The position numbers were made by a program, and so were the translations under genes. A stretch of DNA of 64,000 bases from NCBI GenBank assembly GCA_032871835.1, contig CM065296.1:54403288-54467287 (forward strand). The letters run 5' to 3'. Within the stretch, counting starts at the first letter, position 1; each line of letters starts with the position of its first letter. The DNA is from Dipteronia dyeriana. Its lineage: Eukaryota > Streptophyta > Magnoliopsida > Sapindales > Sapindaceae. Positions 1 to 11,123 of the stretch are shown here, piece by piece. The notes under the pieces were generated by a model. It saw only the letters and a program-made list of their open reading frames with translations. It was not told where the DNA came from and did no database searches.

Positions 1-519
1 GATAGCTCAAATGATAACACTTGTATCCATAAGTCCATCATTTATCTCAGGACTAAGATGGACTCTCTGATTGTCTTCAAATGAAAACTTTTATCTATTG
101 AGGGTTCTAGATAAAGTATTTCATTGTGATCCTATTCAATGCACCCATTGCACTAGATTCTTTTATCCAATAACACCACACTTTGATGATTTTAGACTCA
201 ACATAACACATTTGATCCCACTCAAATGCTAGCAAAAGAATCTACAACTTTGACAAGATAAAGGCACCCAACATTTTATCTTAAGTTGTGAATATTATTC
301 AAGACTAACTAAAGAATTGTGTTTACCTCATACATATGTAGATGTATGAACAATTCTTCTTTTCTCATAGTCTTTTGACCTTATGATTATTTTCTTTTGA
401 CAATTATAATAATTAAACTATAAATGCTATAAGATTTGTTAAACTAGAAATCACTTTATTATTATGAAAAGATTGTCAAATACATTATTACACTCTTGCT
501 ATCGAGCATAATCCCAACA
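1..519 (-). repeat. Element A 3' LTR, partial at window edge
   Basis: Positions 1-470 align closely with 7292-7753 in the right-hand LTR. The LTR start on the minus strand (TGTTGGGAT) lies at 519. The adjoining bases 520-530 are the degraded polypurine tract, reading agtggtcgat on the minus strand where element C has agtgggagat. The rest of this LTR lies left of the window. Confidence 0.88.
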
Positions 520-2256
520 ATCGACCACTTTCTCTATAGCAAATGTGTCATATCTCTCATCCCCATGTTCTCTAGATGCCCATCAAAACTCTTTTATGGA
601 AGAGCCTTTGTAAAGGGATCCGCTAGATTATCTACTAATGCGTTCTTGGTAATCGTCAAGTCACCCCTTTGCATAATTTTCCTCAAAAGGTGATACTTTC
701 ATTCAATGTGTTTCCCTCTCTTATGACTTCTTGGTTCTCTCGAATTAGTCACTGCTCCGCTATTATCACAATAGATAGTGATCTACTTATTTGCATCATA
801 AACCACTTCCGAGTCAGTCAAGAATTGGCGGAGCCAGACAGCCTCTTTAGTAGCCTCGCATGCGGTAACATACTCGGCTTCCATGGTGGAATCGGCAATA
901 CAAGATTGTTGATACTTCTTAATATGACTGCCCTTCCTCCAATAGTAAACACAGATCCTGATGTTGATCTCCTGGAGTCAGAATCTGACTAAAAATCAGA
1001 ATCTGTATACCCAACGGGAATTAAATCCCCTCCAGAGTATACAAGAATATAATCTCTCGTTCTCCTAAGATACTTGAAAATATGTTTGACTACCGTCCAG
1101 TGATCAGGACCAGGTTTCGATTGAAACCTGCTAACTATGCCCACAACAAAACAAATATATGGTCTAGTGCAGAGCATTGCATACATGAGACTTCCAACTG
1201 CCAGTGCATATGGAACCCTACTCATGAATTGCTCTTCATGCTCATTCTTAGGAACTTGTTCCTTAGAAAGTTTGATTCAATGTCTGAAAGGTAACATACC
1301 TTTCTTGGAATCTTGAATGGAAACCTAGACAATATTTTATCTATGTATGAAGCTTGGGATAATGCAATCGTTCTATTCTTTCTATCCTTTATGTCTTGGA
1401 TACCAAAAATATAACTTGCTTCTCCTAAGTCCTTCATATCAAATTTTTTTGCTAACCATTCTTTTACTGATGTCAATACACCTACATCGTTTCCGATGAG
1501 TAGTATATCATTAACGTAAAAAACTAGGAAAACCAACTTTTCACGGCTTGATCGAACCTTATGTTCCAGGATCTGGATGCTTGCTTCAATCTATATATTT
1601 ATCTTTGCAACTTGCATACCATTTCCTCTTAGCCGTTTTCAATGAATCTTTATGGTTACATCATGTAGATGTTTTCATCAAGACTTCCATTAAGGAAAGT
1701 TGTCTTGATATCCATTTGTCAAATCTCTAGGTCTAGAGATGTCGCATTGGATAAGTATATCCTAATGGATGTAAGCATGGCCACAGGAGAGAAGGTTTTT
1801 CATAACCGATACCTTCATTCTGAGTATAACCATTAGCTTCCAATCTGGCATTAAAAGTTTCCACTTTTCCATCCATTCATCTTTTCCTCTTGTATACTCA
1901 CCTGCACCCAACGGGTTTTATCCCTTTAGGCAAGTCTACAAGAGACCAGAATTATTTTTGAACATAGATTCAATTTCGGATTGCATTGCCTTTTTCCAAT
2001 GGCTACAATAAACATCTTCCATTCCTTCCTTGTACGTATAGGGATCATCGACTTCCAAGAGATTCTCTATAGATGCTAGACCGATGTATCTCTCGGGTTG
2101 TCCACTAACCCTTTTACTACAATGAGGTATGGTAGATTGTTGATCTTGTATTGGTAAGGAACTTACAATTGGGCTTGGTTGTGAAACCTCTTGTGGAATT
2201 GTATCTCCTGAAAGCTCATTAAGGACAATTCTACTTTTAGGCACAAAATTATTCAT
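520..2256 (-). pseudogene. Element A reverse transcriptase / RNase H, decayed
   Basis: This would be the copia polymerase, copying element RNA into DNA in a virus-like particle. On the minus strand, 1936-2256 holds the linker and RT start. 1222-1536 holds the RT catalytic region, and 989-1225 the start of RNase H (CTRPYICFVVGIVSRFQSKP). RNase H continues decayed to 520. The catalytic YVDD is changed to YVND (FYVNDILLIGND), which by family knowledge removes a metal-binding Asp. Stops and frame changes separate the pieces, notably 1540-1935, where only scattered RT similarity remains. Element C gives the intact reference order. I am sure of the family and sure that it is broken. Confidence 0.88.
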
Positions 2257-3214
2257 ATAGTCCTTTTCCAGAAATTTGACATTTGTCGAAACAAATACTT
2301 TAAGATCTGAAGGACTATAAAAATAATGTTCTTTTGTTCCTTTTGGCTACCTCACAAATATGCTTGTTTCTGAACGGGACTCCATCTTTTCTGTCTTTCT
2401 TTTTGACACGTGCGAAGGACATCCAAATATCCTTAAGTGTTGTAAATTAGGCTTTCGCCCAGTCTATAACTCATGCGGTATTTTAGAAACCGACCTAGAT
2501 GGTACATCGTTTAGAATGTACATTGCGGTTTGTAAAGCATACCCCCAAAAAGACTTAGGGAGCATTGAATAACTCAACATAGACCTAACCATGTCCAAAA
2601 AAGTTTTATTTCTTCTTTTTGCTACCCCATTTTGTTGAGGTGTGCCTGGTGCAGAAAACTGAGAAATTATACCATTATCAATAAGGTATTGTTGAAACTC
2701 ACCAGATAGATATTCTCCACCATGATCATACCTCAATATTTTTATACGTTTCTCAAGCTTATTTTCTACTTCAACTTTAAATGCTTTGAACATGTCAAAA
2801 GCATTTGACTTATGTCTCATGAGATACACATGACCAAATCTTGAGTGATCATCCGTGAAAGTGATTAAGTACTCATATCCACCTCTAGCTTGAATGCTCA
2901 TAGGTCCACACACATCAGTGTCTATCAATCCTAAACATTCGATGGCTCTTGTGCCTTTGGTCCTAAATGACCTTTTGGTCATTTTACCTTCCAAACAAGA
3001 TTTCACAATTTGGTAGATCATCAACCTTTAAGTCACTTAGAGGTCTGTCACTTAACAATCTTTTAATCCTATTAAGGTTAATATGACCTACGCACAAATG
3101 CCATAGGTAGGTTTCATCTACTGATAATTTTACTCTTTTGTGATTAGGTTCCGTTGATTCCGTGTCTAACAAGTGAAAGATATTTCTATGCAAATAGAAT
3201 AAACCGTTTTCCAA
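2257..3214 (-). pseudogene. Element A integrase, decayed
   Basis: Copia integrase inserts the cDNA into the host chromosome. 2984-3214 is the pre-integrase zinc-binding part (WHLCVGHIN). 2464-3024 is the catalytic core in another frame: an extra T near 2999-3003 relative to element B shifts the frame between them. In the core, the first Asp (LIDTDVCGP) and the second Asp (YDHGGEY) are present. The catalytic Glu is replaced by Lys in QQNGVAKRRN, where the family motif, and element C, have Glu. The same Lys is in element B. 2257-2463 encodes the C-terminal linker. Not functional as written. Confidence 0.88.
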
Positions 3215-3245
3215 TGTACCTTTGCAAATAATTTTGTTATTCTTA

Positions 3246-4250
3246 CTAATAATAAAACCTTTTATTTAAAGTAACCGAATATCCAAATTTATTTAGACAA
3301 GAGACCGAAATTAAATTCCTCTTGAATTGTGGTACATAATAAACGTTTATAAAATCTAAATGCCTATAAGAATCTAAATTGATTCTAATATCTCCCACTA
3401 CACTAGTAGACACCAATGCTCCATTGCCTAAATACAAGTTGATTTCATTCTTATTCAGTCTATTCCTTTGACCCTTTTTCACCACAATGGAAACACTTTC
3501 CTTTGATCTTGGTTACTGTCTTGGTCTCCTTCTGAAACGGCTCAAGTTGCTTTTTTTTCTGTTGTCTCTTGACCATTTTACGGGTCTTTAACAATAGCAA
3601 CTTACCAAGCATATGAATCTCTTGACCCTTGCCTTTCATAAGGATTTTTTCCCCACATTGAACATCTTGCATCCAGCCTTCCAAGGTGTATTCCTTATTA
3701 TTCAAGGTGTATTCCAACTTTAAATTATCAAAGGAATCCGACAGTGAGTTGACAATCTTGTCAATTTTGGTCTCACCATGTATCTCAGCTCCATTTAGTT
3801 CAGCAATGTTGAGATGTGCTATGACTTTCATCTTGTGATCTTTCACACCCTGTCTAGGTTTCATCCTAAGATTCATAAAAGCAATCACTGCCTCTCTTAG
3901 TCGTCCTAGACCTTATAGCAAACATCTCCTCTAGAGACATCATTATATCGGCAGCAGTCTCCATTCCTTCATGTTGTTGTTGCAACACGTTGGAGATGTG
4001 GCCATAATGTAACGTACATTTAGCCATCTCATCTGAAGACTTCCAATACTAATACTCATCTCTTTGCTCCTCAGTAGATTCATTAGTTTTGTGGTTAAGG
4101 AATAGACATAACAAATTTATGTTTTTCAGCTTGCAATAACAACCCAAATTTCCTTTTCCATGTGATATAATTATCATTAGTTAAAGTATTATCTTTTAGG
4201 GTGTTGATTAGGGATGGGTCCTGATTTCTTTATAATAACAAAAATTATAT
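3246..4250 (-). pseudogene. Element A gag and protease remnant
   Basis: Copia gag forms the particle and binds RNA. The N-terminal part (minus strand, ~4250-3890) shows the usual TxDNYITWKRK motif with several stops. 3888-3460 is the central part, ending in a half zinc knuckle (KCFHCGEKGS). The downstream ORF 3485-3246 is the C-terminal side of the protease (GDIRINLDSYRHLDF). Compared with element B, about 160 bp is missing near 3470-3485, removing the His and last Cys of the knuckle and the protease DSGAT active site. The deletion edges share the string CCCTTTTTCACCAC, suggesting a microhomology deletion. Confidence 0.82.
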
Positions 4251-5605
4251 AAGTAAAAAATCATGATAAATCACTTTCGAATATTTATCTTGAATCAAAT
4301 AAAATAATTCAATTGTAAAAATTCAACGGTGATCCAACACCCATAAATGTCACGCCTCCTTTGGGAGTTCGCAACATTTACTTGTTGGACTAGGTCCTAC
4401 CTAATTGTCAACATAACAATCAACTTTTTCAATTTAAGCCTTGTGATTTTATTAACAAGAACTCTTTAGAGGATATTAATAAACTCACAATGAGTGTGTT
4501 ACCAAGTTATCAACCTTCAATATAATCCCTCACGAATATCCATCCTTTGGGAGTAGATATCGTTTGGGCTAATTGTCTAGTCTATCCTTGTAAGGAAGTA
4601 TCTTGCTAAATTCCATTCATGAATACCTCTTGGGAGGTTATTACACGAAACATAAAGCTCAACTAAACTTGAAGGCCGTAGGTGTTCCAAAACACCTTCT
4701 CCCACTCAATTATTTAAGGCGTGTGATCGAATTCCAAAGAATGATTTACCAAGTTATCTAGATGCCAATTTAGATACCTAAACCATTCTATGCATGTTCA
4801 TACCAAAAGAGATATATGAGTGGCACTCCTATTCTAAATGACATGTTATCAAACAATGACAAACATTGCAATATTTACCAAAAATATAAATAGCTACAAT
4901 TTTGGTCCATCATAGAAAAGCAAGTAAATTACATGTCTTGGAATACAAAAAACTCCTTTCTTGTCGAACAAGTCTTCACGTGACCTTCGTTGTTTGGACT
5001 CACTCGGCTGCCTCTCATGGGCATGTGCACCCTTGGCTTCTACCCATGGGCGTGCGCATGCACAACCCCATAAAAGGCTTCCATGCGCAGCCCATTGCTT
5101 CCATAGGGCTGCCGTGCGCAGCCCATGGCTTCCATAGGGCTGCCGTGCGCAGCCCATGCCACAACAAATGTGGCCGCGTGCTCTTCGCACACACGTTTGT
5201 TGCTACTGCTCACATGGTCCCAAATTTATTCTGGTTGCTCCCAATTCTTCAATCCTTCAAGTCTTCGATAATTGAATTTATTACAGAAGAATTTAAAATA
5301 AAAAAAATACTGCAGTTTTTTTTTTAATTACAAAAAAAAAAAAAAAACTTAGCAACTACCAAGAAGGTAATTATGGCGATAATAGACTGCCCTTCTTGTT
5401 ACAATGCCAAAACAAAAATACATTGAAATTCTAGGATCAAAACTGAGCAATAACAAATCACATATAAAACATATATATATATCCATACATTCCAATGTAA
5501 ATATATATGCGAATACCTAGAGTGTCATCTCTTTCAAAAACAAGCATATATACAATAAAAAGAAAAAGATTCACGAACACATACATCAATTAATCAAGGG
5601 TACAA
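4251..5605 (-). other. Element A 5' leader (non-coding)
   Basis: This is the stretch between primer site and gag on the minus strand. It aligns over its length with the leader of element B (13524-14837). It holds no supported ORF. It contains a GC-rich patch (~4985-5215) with short tandem repeats inside otherwise AT-rich DNA. The ORFs visible on either strand across this patch are not similar to any protein I recognise. Confidence 0.7.
5046..5160. repeat. GC-rich 31-bp minisatellite in copia leader
   Basis: Nearly three copies of a 31-bp unit built around GGGCTGCCGTGCGCAGCCCA and GGCTTCCATA. The unit holds TGCGCA and CCATGG palindromes. Element B has fewer copies at 14330-14395, so unit number differs between copies. 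Confidence 0.8.
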
Positions 5606-5622
5606 CTAGGCTTTGATACCAA
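5606..5622 (-). other. Primer-binding site, element A
   Basis: The minus strand reads TTGGTATCAAAGCC directly after the LTR end CCCTACA. This matches the complement of plant initiator Met tRNA (usual form TGGTATCAGAGC) with one change. Confidence 0.85.
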
Positions 5623-5623
5623 T

Positions 5624-7753
5624 TGTAGGGAAAAAACCCACATGTAGCAGAAGCGTGAGAAAATGTAATAAAATTAGGGTTTACGTATAAACAAAAATTT
5701 TCCCTTTTAATAACAAGAACCTTAACCTTAGATTAATTGATGTATATAAAAAGTATCGTACCTTTTTTTTCGTGATGAATCCACATGATCTTCCAATCCA
5801 ATCACGAACATGAATGACCTAGGAGTATGGGCTCCCTTTCTTTAAATTGTATACCAGAGGATGGAAACAAACAAAATCTTCTTCTTTGTTAGTCACAATA
5901 ATCCTCCAAGAGAAAAACCACCTTTTGAATTATCAATCAATTTGATTGAATCTCGCGTGAACCTTGATTCGATGTTGTACATAAAACCCTTTTGATACAA
6001 AGGATACTAGTGTACTATCGAAAACAAAAATGTTCCATCTTTTCTCTATGCTTGGCCGAATTCTTAACACAATGTGTTGGACAAAGTTTTTTTTTATAAC
6101 AATAACAAAAAACAAATAAAAAACAACTTCTCACACCAAAAACTAAGGCTTTGTAAAAAATTATAGGTTGTATATATATGAGGCCAAATCATCTCCTAAG
6201 AAGGATTTACTTGGTGGGCAAGAATCCTTTCCTTTGATGGATCTACTTAGTGACCAAGAATTCTTTTCCAAAAAAAAATCTTTCCTACACCAAGACTCCT
6301 AATCTAACACATTAGTGTATTTGTGACCATATTAAAGACTTCCTAATTTGACTAGATAAATAATTTCTTTTATTTATCTTTTTATCAAATATAATCTTTA
6401 ATATTAATTATACTACCAACAATAGTATAATATTAAGAGATATTCTCCTAATAGAAAAAAGATTTTGAATTTTAATTAAATAATTAATTAATTACCAATT
6501 TAATTAATTTAGATTTAATTAAATAATTAAATAAAACATAATATATTTAGGCTTTTATATATTAGCCTTGTCGCCCATTACAATATATAGGTAAATATAT
6601 TATTTTTCTTATTTTATTAACTCCATAGGACTTATATAAAAAGTCCACATGTGAACTAGACCCATTATTACAAAAAGAAACAAGTCTACATGCCTTAATA
6701 CAATTCTCGATGGACCCATAAACTAGTCCGGTAGAATATATCAATTGATCCATGCAAGTTCGTGTGGATTGGAGATCTTGGCGGGCTATCTAAATTTAAG
6801 CTCCAATAGACACAACCCAATCACAATCAACAAATGATTCACTTAGGTCCGATCTATTAATTTTAGTTCATTCCACTAAAGAACTAAAATTAAACTCTTA
6901 AATAAAGATAGAATAAGTTGATGTTACTCATGCATACCCTAGACAACCTTATTGGAGAAAGTGTATACTCATGAAGAATATCAGTAATCGCCAATAGCTC
7001 ATAGACCGCCTATAGCTCTCCAAGTTACCATATTTACTCATGTGACCACATTTTGAATTTAAATATTTGACTTGTCTAGAAGCTATGTTTCAATAGACAC
7101 TATTGAAAACTTAACTTTAAGATTTAATATCCAATACCCCAAAACATCCATATGATAATATTCTACTCTCATTTAATAAATGGAGCCACGATGTCCATAT
7201 CTATAAATGAAGTCCTCTATCGATTAACAAATGAATACCACCAAACTATCGAGGATAGACTATGCTATATAATCATACTCATTGATAGCTCAAATGATAA
7301 CACTTGCAACCATAAGTCCATCATTTATCTCAGGAGTAACATAGACTCTCCGATTGTCTTCAAATGAAAACTTTTATCTATTGAGGGTTCTAGATAAAGT
7401 ATTTCATTGTGATCCTATTCTATGCACCCATTGCACTAGATTCTTTTATCCAATGACACCACACTTTGATGATTTTAGACTCAACATAACACATTTGATC
7501 CCACTCCAATGCTAGCAAAAGAATCTACAACTTTGACAAGATAAATGTGCTCAACCTTTTATCTTAAGTTGTGAATATTATTCAAGACTAACTAAAGAAT
7601 TGTGTCTACCTCATACATATGTAGATGTATGAACAATTCCTCTTTTCTCATAGTCTTTTGACCTTATGATTATTTTCTTTTGACAATTATAATAATTAAA
7701 CTATAAATGCTATAAGATTTGTTAAACTAGAAATCACTTTATTAATATGAAAA
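5624..7753 (-). repeat. Element A 5' LTR (about 50 bp of its start missing)
   Basis: On the plus strand it runs from TGTAGGGAAAAAACCC to 7753, where the sequence departs from the family consensus (compare 421-519 and 17101-17168). It aligns with LTRs at 14853-17168 and, inverted, 30321-32500. A TATATATA stretch near 6171-6180, followed on the minus strand by the conserved stretch with repeated 'ggatttacttggt', is a candidate core promoter. About 860 bp of it also forms an inverted repeat with 7754-8615. Confidence 0.88.
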
Positions 7754-8615
7754 TAAAGGAAAGGATTCTTAACTACCAAGTAATCCTTCTTAGGAAAAGA
7801 ATTAAATCTCCTAATTATATTCATGTGAATTTCGGCCAGCTCATAAATATATATAAGAGGATAGAATTCCTTTTAGAAAGGAATCTTAACTACCAAATAA
7901 ATTCACCTAAGGAAAGGTTTCTTGCCAACCAAGTAAATCCTTCTTAGGAAAGGATTTGTGATCCCATATATATATATCCTTGTGAATTTCAGCCAGCCAT
8001 ATGATTTTTAGAGTGAAAATTTCGGCCAACCTAAGATTTTTCTAAGAGAGAATTTTGCTTGGCAAGAGAGAATTTTGAGAGAGAAAATTTGGTATTTTAC
8101 TCTAGACAAAATTCAATCAACTCTAAGACATATGGTGTGGAATTCGGCCAAGGAGAAAAGAGAAAAAGTGAACGTTTTTGTTTTCGATAGTACACTAGTA
8201 TCCTTTACATCAAAAGGGTTTTGTGTATAACATCGAATCAAGTTTCACACGAGTTTTAATCAAATTGATTGATAATTCACAAGTGGCCGGACGTTCTTGA
8301 TTTTTCTTTTGGAGGATATTTGTAACTAACAAAAAAAAGATTTTGTTTGTTTCCATCCTCAGGTATACAATTTAAAAAACGGGAGCCCACACTCCAAGGT
8401 GATTCACGTTCGTGATTGGATTGGAATATCTTACGGATTCAATTTGACGCTAGTTCAAATCATCACGAAAAAAAAGGTACGTTACTTTTTATATACATCA
8501 ATTAATCTAGGGTTAAGGTTCTTGTTATTAAAAAGGGAAATTTTTTATTTATACGCAAACCCTAATTTTATAAAATGTTCTCATGCTTCCGCTGCGTGTG
8601 TGTTTTTTCCCTACA
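7754..8615 (+). repeat. Inverted partial copia LTR (3' part)
   Basis: The last ~860 bp of the A/B/C family LTR in plus orientation, ending TTTTTTCCCTACA at 8615. It aligns with 31640-32500 of element C and, as reverse complement, with the first ~860 bp of 5624-7753. The following sequence is not the expected primer site, so this is a truncated, rearranged piece. Confidence 0.85.
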
Positions 8616-8906
8616 ATAAGTAATAATCTTGAGTAAATAACTTTCATTTTTTCTAGATCATGCACTTGAGCTTCAAAATCTTGTTTTATAAAAGTGTACT
8701 AATGCTTCTCTTATATATTTAAGTCTTAGAAGTGTAGTTTAAAATGCATAGATTATGGATTTATTTTGAAGTTTATTGCTTAGTACATGATAGATGACCT
8801 ACGGTTAGTAACCATTTTGGTTCAGCAACTACATAAAACTCAACAAGCACCTTCATGAAAAGGGCTACATACTTTGGTTGTGTAGCTGCCAAATGTAGGA
8901 AAGGGA
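8616..8906 (+). mobile_element. Fragment of Sirevirus-family internal region
   Basis: Aligns with 24900-25205 of element D and 37100-37400 of element E (shared strings such as ctagatcatg, gatgacctacggttagta, accttcatgaaaagggcta). It has no coding potential. The joints to the LTR piece on the left and the RT piece on the right are abrupt. Confidence 0.72.
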
Positions 8907-9167
8907 ATTAGGAATGATGTAGGTGTATTATTAGAAGTAAAGGGATGGCTGGCTAGGCAAATCCTAATGAAAGATTTGAGAGAGGGGAGTTAAGTTTTAG
9001 AGATTTAGCTTAAAAGGGATAGTAAGAATAAACTCATAGCATTATCCCAGGGATCATATATCGATAAGATTCTTCTGTGATTTTTGACGCAGACCCCAAG
9101 AAAGGTAATTTACCTTCCAGGTATGGAGTTCACTTGTCTAAGGAATAGTGTTCTAAGACACCTCAAG
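8907..9167 (+). pseudogene. Copia reverse transcriptase fragment
   Basis: Plus-strand translation shows GNDVGVLLEVKGWLARQ and then LMKDLREG. This matches the region just after the YVDD box in elements A (1222-1500) and C (18910-19100). Stops follow. It is a relic from a copia element diverged from A-C and ends where element B begins. Confidence 0.72.
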
Positions 9168-10852
9168 TGTAAGGAAAATCGCACAACGGAAACGTAAAAA
9201 AATTAGGGTTTGAAATATTTTAAATTTTTTCCCTTTTTAATACCTAGATTAATCGACGTATATTAAAAGTATCGTACCTTTTACTCGTGATGATTGAACT
9301 AGCGTTGAATTGAATCCGTAAGATCATCCAATCCAATCACGAATGTGAATCACCTAGGAGTGTGGGCTCCCTTTCTTTAAATTGTATAACTGAGGATGGT
9401 AACAAACAAAATCTTTTTCTTTGTTAGTCACAATTATCCTCCAAGAAGAAAAACGAAGAACGTTAGGTCACTTGTGAATTATCAATCGATTTGATTGAAA
9501 CTCACATGAACCTTAATTCAATGTTGTACACAAAACCTTTTAATGTAAAGGCTACTAGTGCACTATCGAAAACTAAACGTTCTTTCTTTCTTTTCTTCTT
9601 CGTCAAATTTCACACAATTTGTATGAGTTGACCGAATTTTGTCTAGAGTAAAAACTAAATTTTTCAATCTCAAAATTCCCTCTTGATTGGCCAAATTCTC
9701 TCTTAGAAAATACTTAGCTTGGCCTAAATTTTCACTCATAAAAACTAGGGCTGGCGGAATTTCAACAAGAGATATATATTGGTTTTCAAATCCTTTCCTA
9801 AAGAGGATTTACTTGGTGGGCAACAATCCTATCCTTAGGTGGATTTACTTAGTGACCAAGAATTATTTTCAAAAAAGAATTCTTTCCTACACCAAGACAC
9901 CTAATCCAACTCAAATAGTGAATTTTTTACCATGTTAAAGACTTCATAATTTTACTAGATAAATAATTTCTTTTATTTATCTACTTACCAAATATAGTGT
10001 TTAATATTAATTATACTACCAACAATAGTAAAATATTAGGAGACCATCTCTTATTAAGAAAAATATTTTAACTTGAAATTATATAATTAATTAATTAAAA
10101 ATTAATTAATTTCCATTTAATTAAATAATAAAATAAAAAACAATATAATTAAGCTAAAATATTTAGCCTTGCCGCCCAAGACCACACGTGGGCATATATA
10201 TTATTTTTCTTATTTTATTAAATCCATTGGACATTAATAAAAAATCCACACGTGAACTAGACCTATTCTTATAAAAAGAAACAAGTCCACATGCCTCAAT
10301 ACAATTCTAAACGGACCCATAAATTGGTCCGGTAGAATATATCAAGTGATCCATGCAAGTTCGTGTGGATTCAGGATCTTAGTAGATTATCTAAATTTAA
10401 GCTTCAATATACATAACTTAATCACAATCAAGAAATAATTCACTTAGGTCCAATCTAGTAATTTTAGTTCATTCCACTAAAAAACTAAAATTGAACTCTT
10501 AAATAAAGATAGAATAAGTTAATATTTCTCATTCATACCATAGACAATCTTTATGGAGATAGTGTATCCTCGTGAAGAATACCAGTAATCGCCAAGAGCT
10601 CATAGACCGTCTATAGCTCTCCATGCTACAATATTTACTCATGTGACCACATTTTGAACTTGGGTATTTTGACTTGTCCAGAAGCCATGTTTCAATAGAC
10701 ACTATTGAAAACTTAACGTTAAGATTTAATATCCAATACCTCAAAACATCCATATGATGATATTCTACTCTCATTTAATAAATGGAGCCACGATGTCCAT
10801 ATCTATAAATGAAGTCCTCTATCGATTAACAAATGAAAACCACAAAACTATC
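9168..10852 (-). repeat. Element B 3' LTR, truncated
   Basis: Begins TGTAAGGAAAATCGCAC at 9168 (the LTR end on the minus strand) and runs until it meets a copied LTR segment at 10853. It matches 14853-16620. The region corresponding to LTR positions nearest TGTTGGG is absent. Confidence 0.85.
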
Positions 10853-10890
10853 AAACTTAACGTTAAGATTTAATATCCAATACCTCAAAA
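10709..10890. repeat. 38-bp direct duplication at a deletion joint
   Basis: 10709-10746 and 10853-10890 are identical over 38 bp (containing acttaacgttaagattt). The second copy sits exactly between the truncated LTR and the RT fragment. This is filler DNA of the kind left by template slippage or end-joining repair. Confidence 0.85.
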
Positions 10891-11117
10891 AATTCATAAT
10901 CGATATCTTCTTTCTGTGTATAACCTTTTTCTACCAATCTATCTTTAAAGTTTTTCACATTTCCATCCATTCCTCTTTTTCCCTTGTATATCCACTTGCA
11001 CCCAATGGGTTTTATCCCTTTAGACAAGTCTACAAGAGACCAGACTTTGTTTTTGAACATAGATTCAATTTCGGATTGCATTGCCTTTTGCCAATGGCGA
11101 CAATCAACATTTTCCAT
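10891..11117 (-). pseudogene. Element B RT, N-terminal fragment
   Basis: The minus strand encodes the start of the copia RT domain: CRHWQKAMQSEIESMFKNKV, VDLSKGIKPIGCKWIYKGKR and then YTQKEDIDYEF. The fragment stops at the 38-bp filler. No palm-domain Asp residues are present, so it cannot polymerise. Confidence 0.85.
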
Positions 11118-11123
11118 TCCTTC

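Larger units (their letters stand above)
1..7753 (-). mobile_element. Element A: Ty1/copia LTR retrotransposon, minus strand, degraded
   Basis: On the minus strand the order is 5' LTR (right), primer site, leader, gag, protease remnant, integrase, RT, RNase H, 3' LTR (left, running off the window). This GAG-PR-IN-RT-RH order defines Ty1/copia. The family LTR begins TGTTGGGATTATGCTCGA and ends TTCCCTACA. The primer site reads TTGGTATCAAAGC, matching the 3' end of initiator Met tRNA. Elements B and C are the same family. Frameshifts and stops occur throughout, so it is non-coding today. The first ~50 bp of the 5' LTR (by element orientation) is lost at 7753, where the sequence joins an inverted LTR piece. 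Confidence 0.9.

Noticed and set aside
4902..5327. 141-codon plus-strand and 98-codon minus-strand ORFs over the GC-rich island
   Set aside because: Low-complexity translations of the 31-bp repeats; not kept as the same protein in element B.
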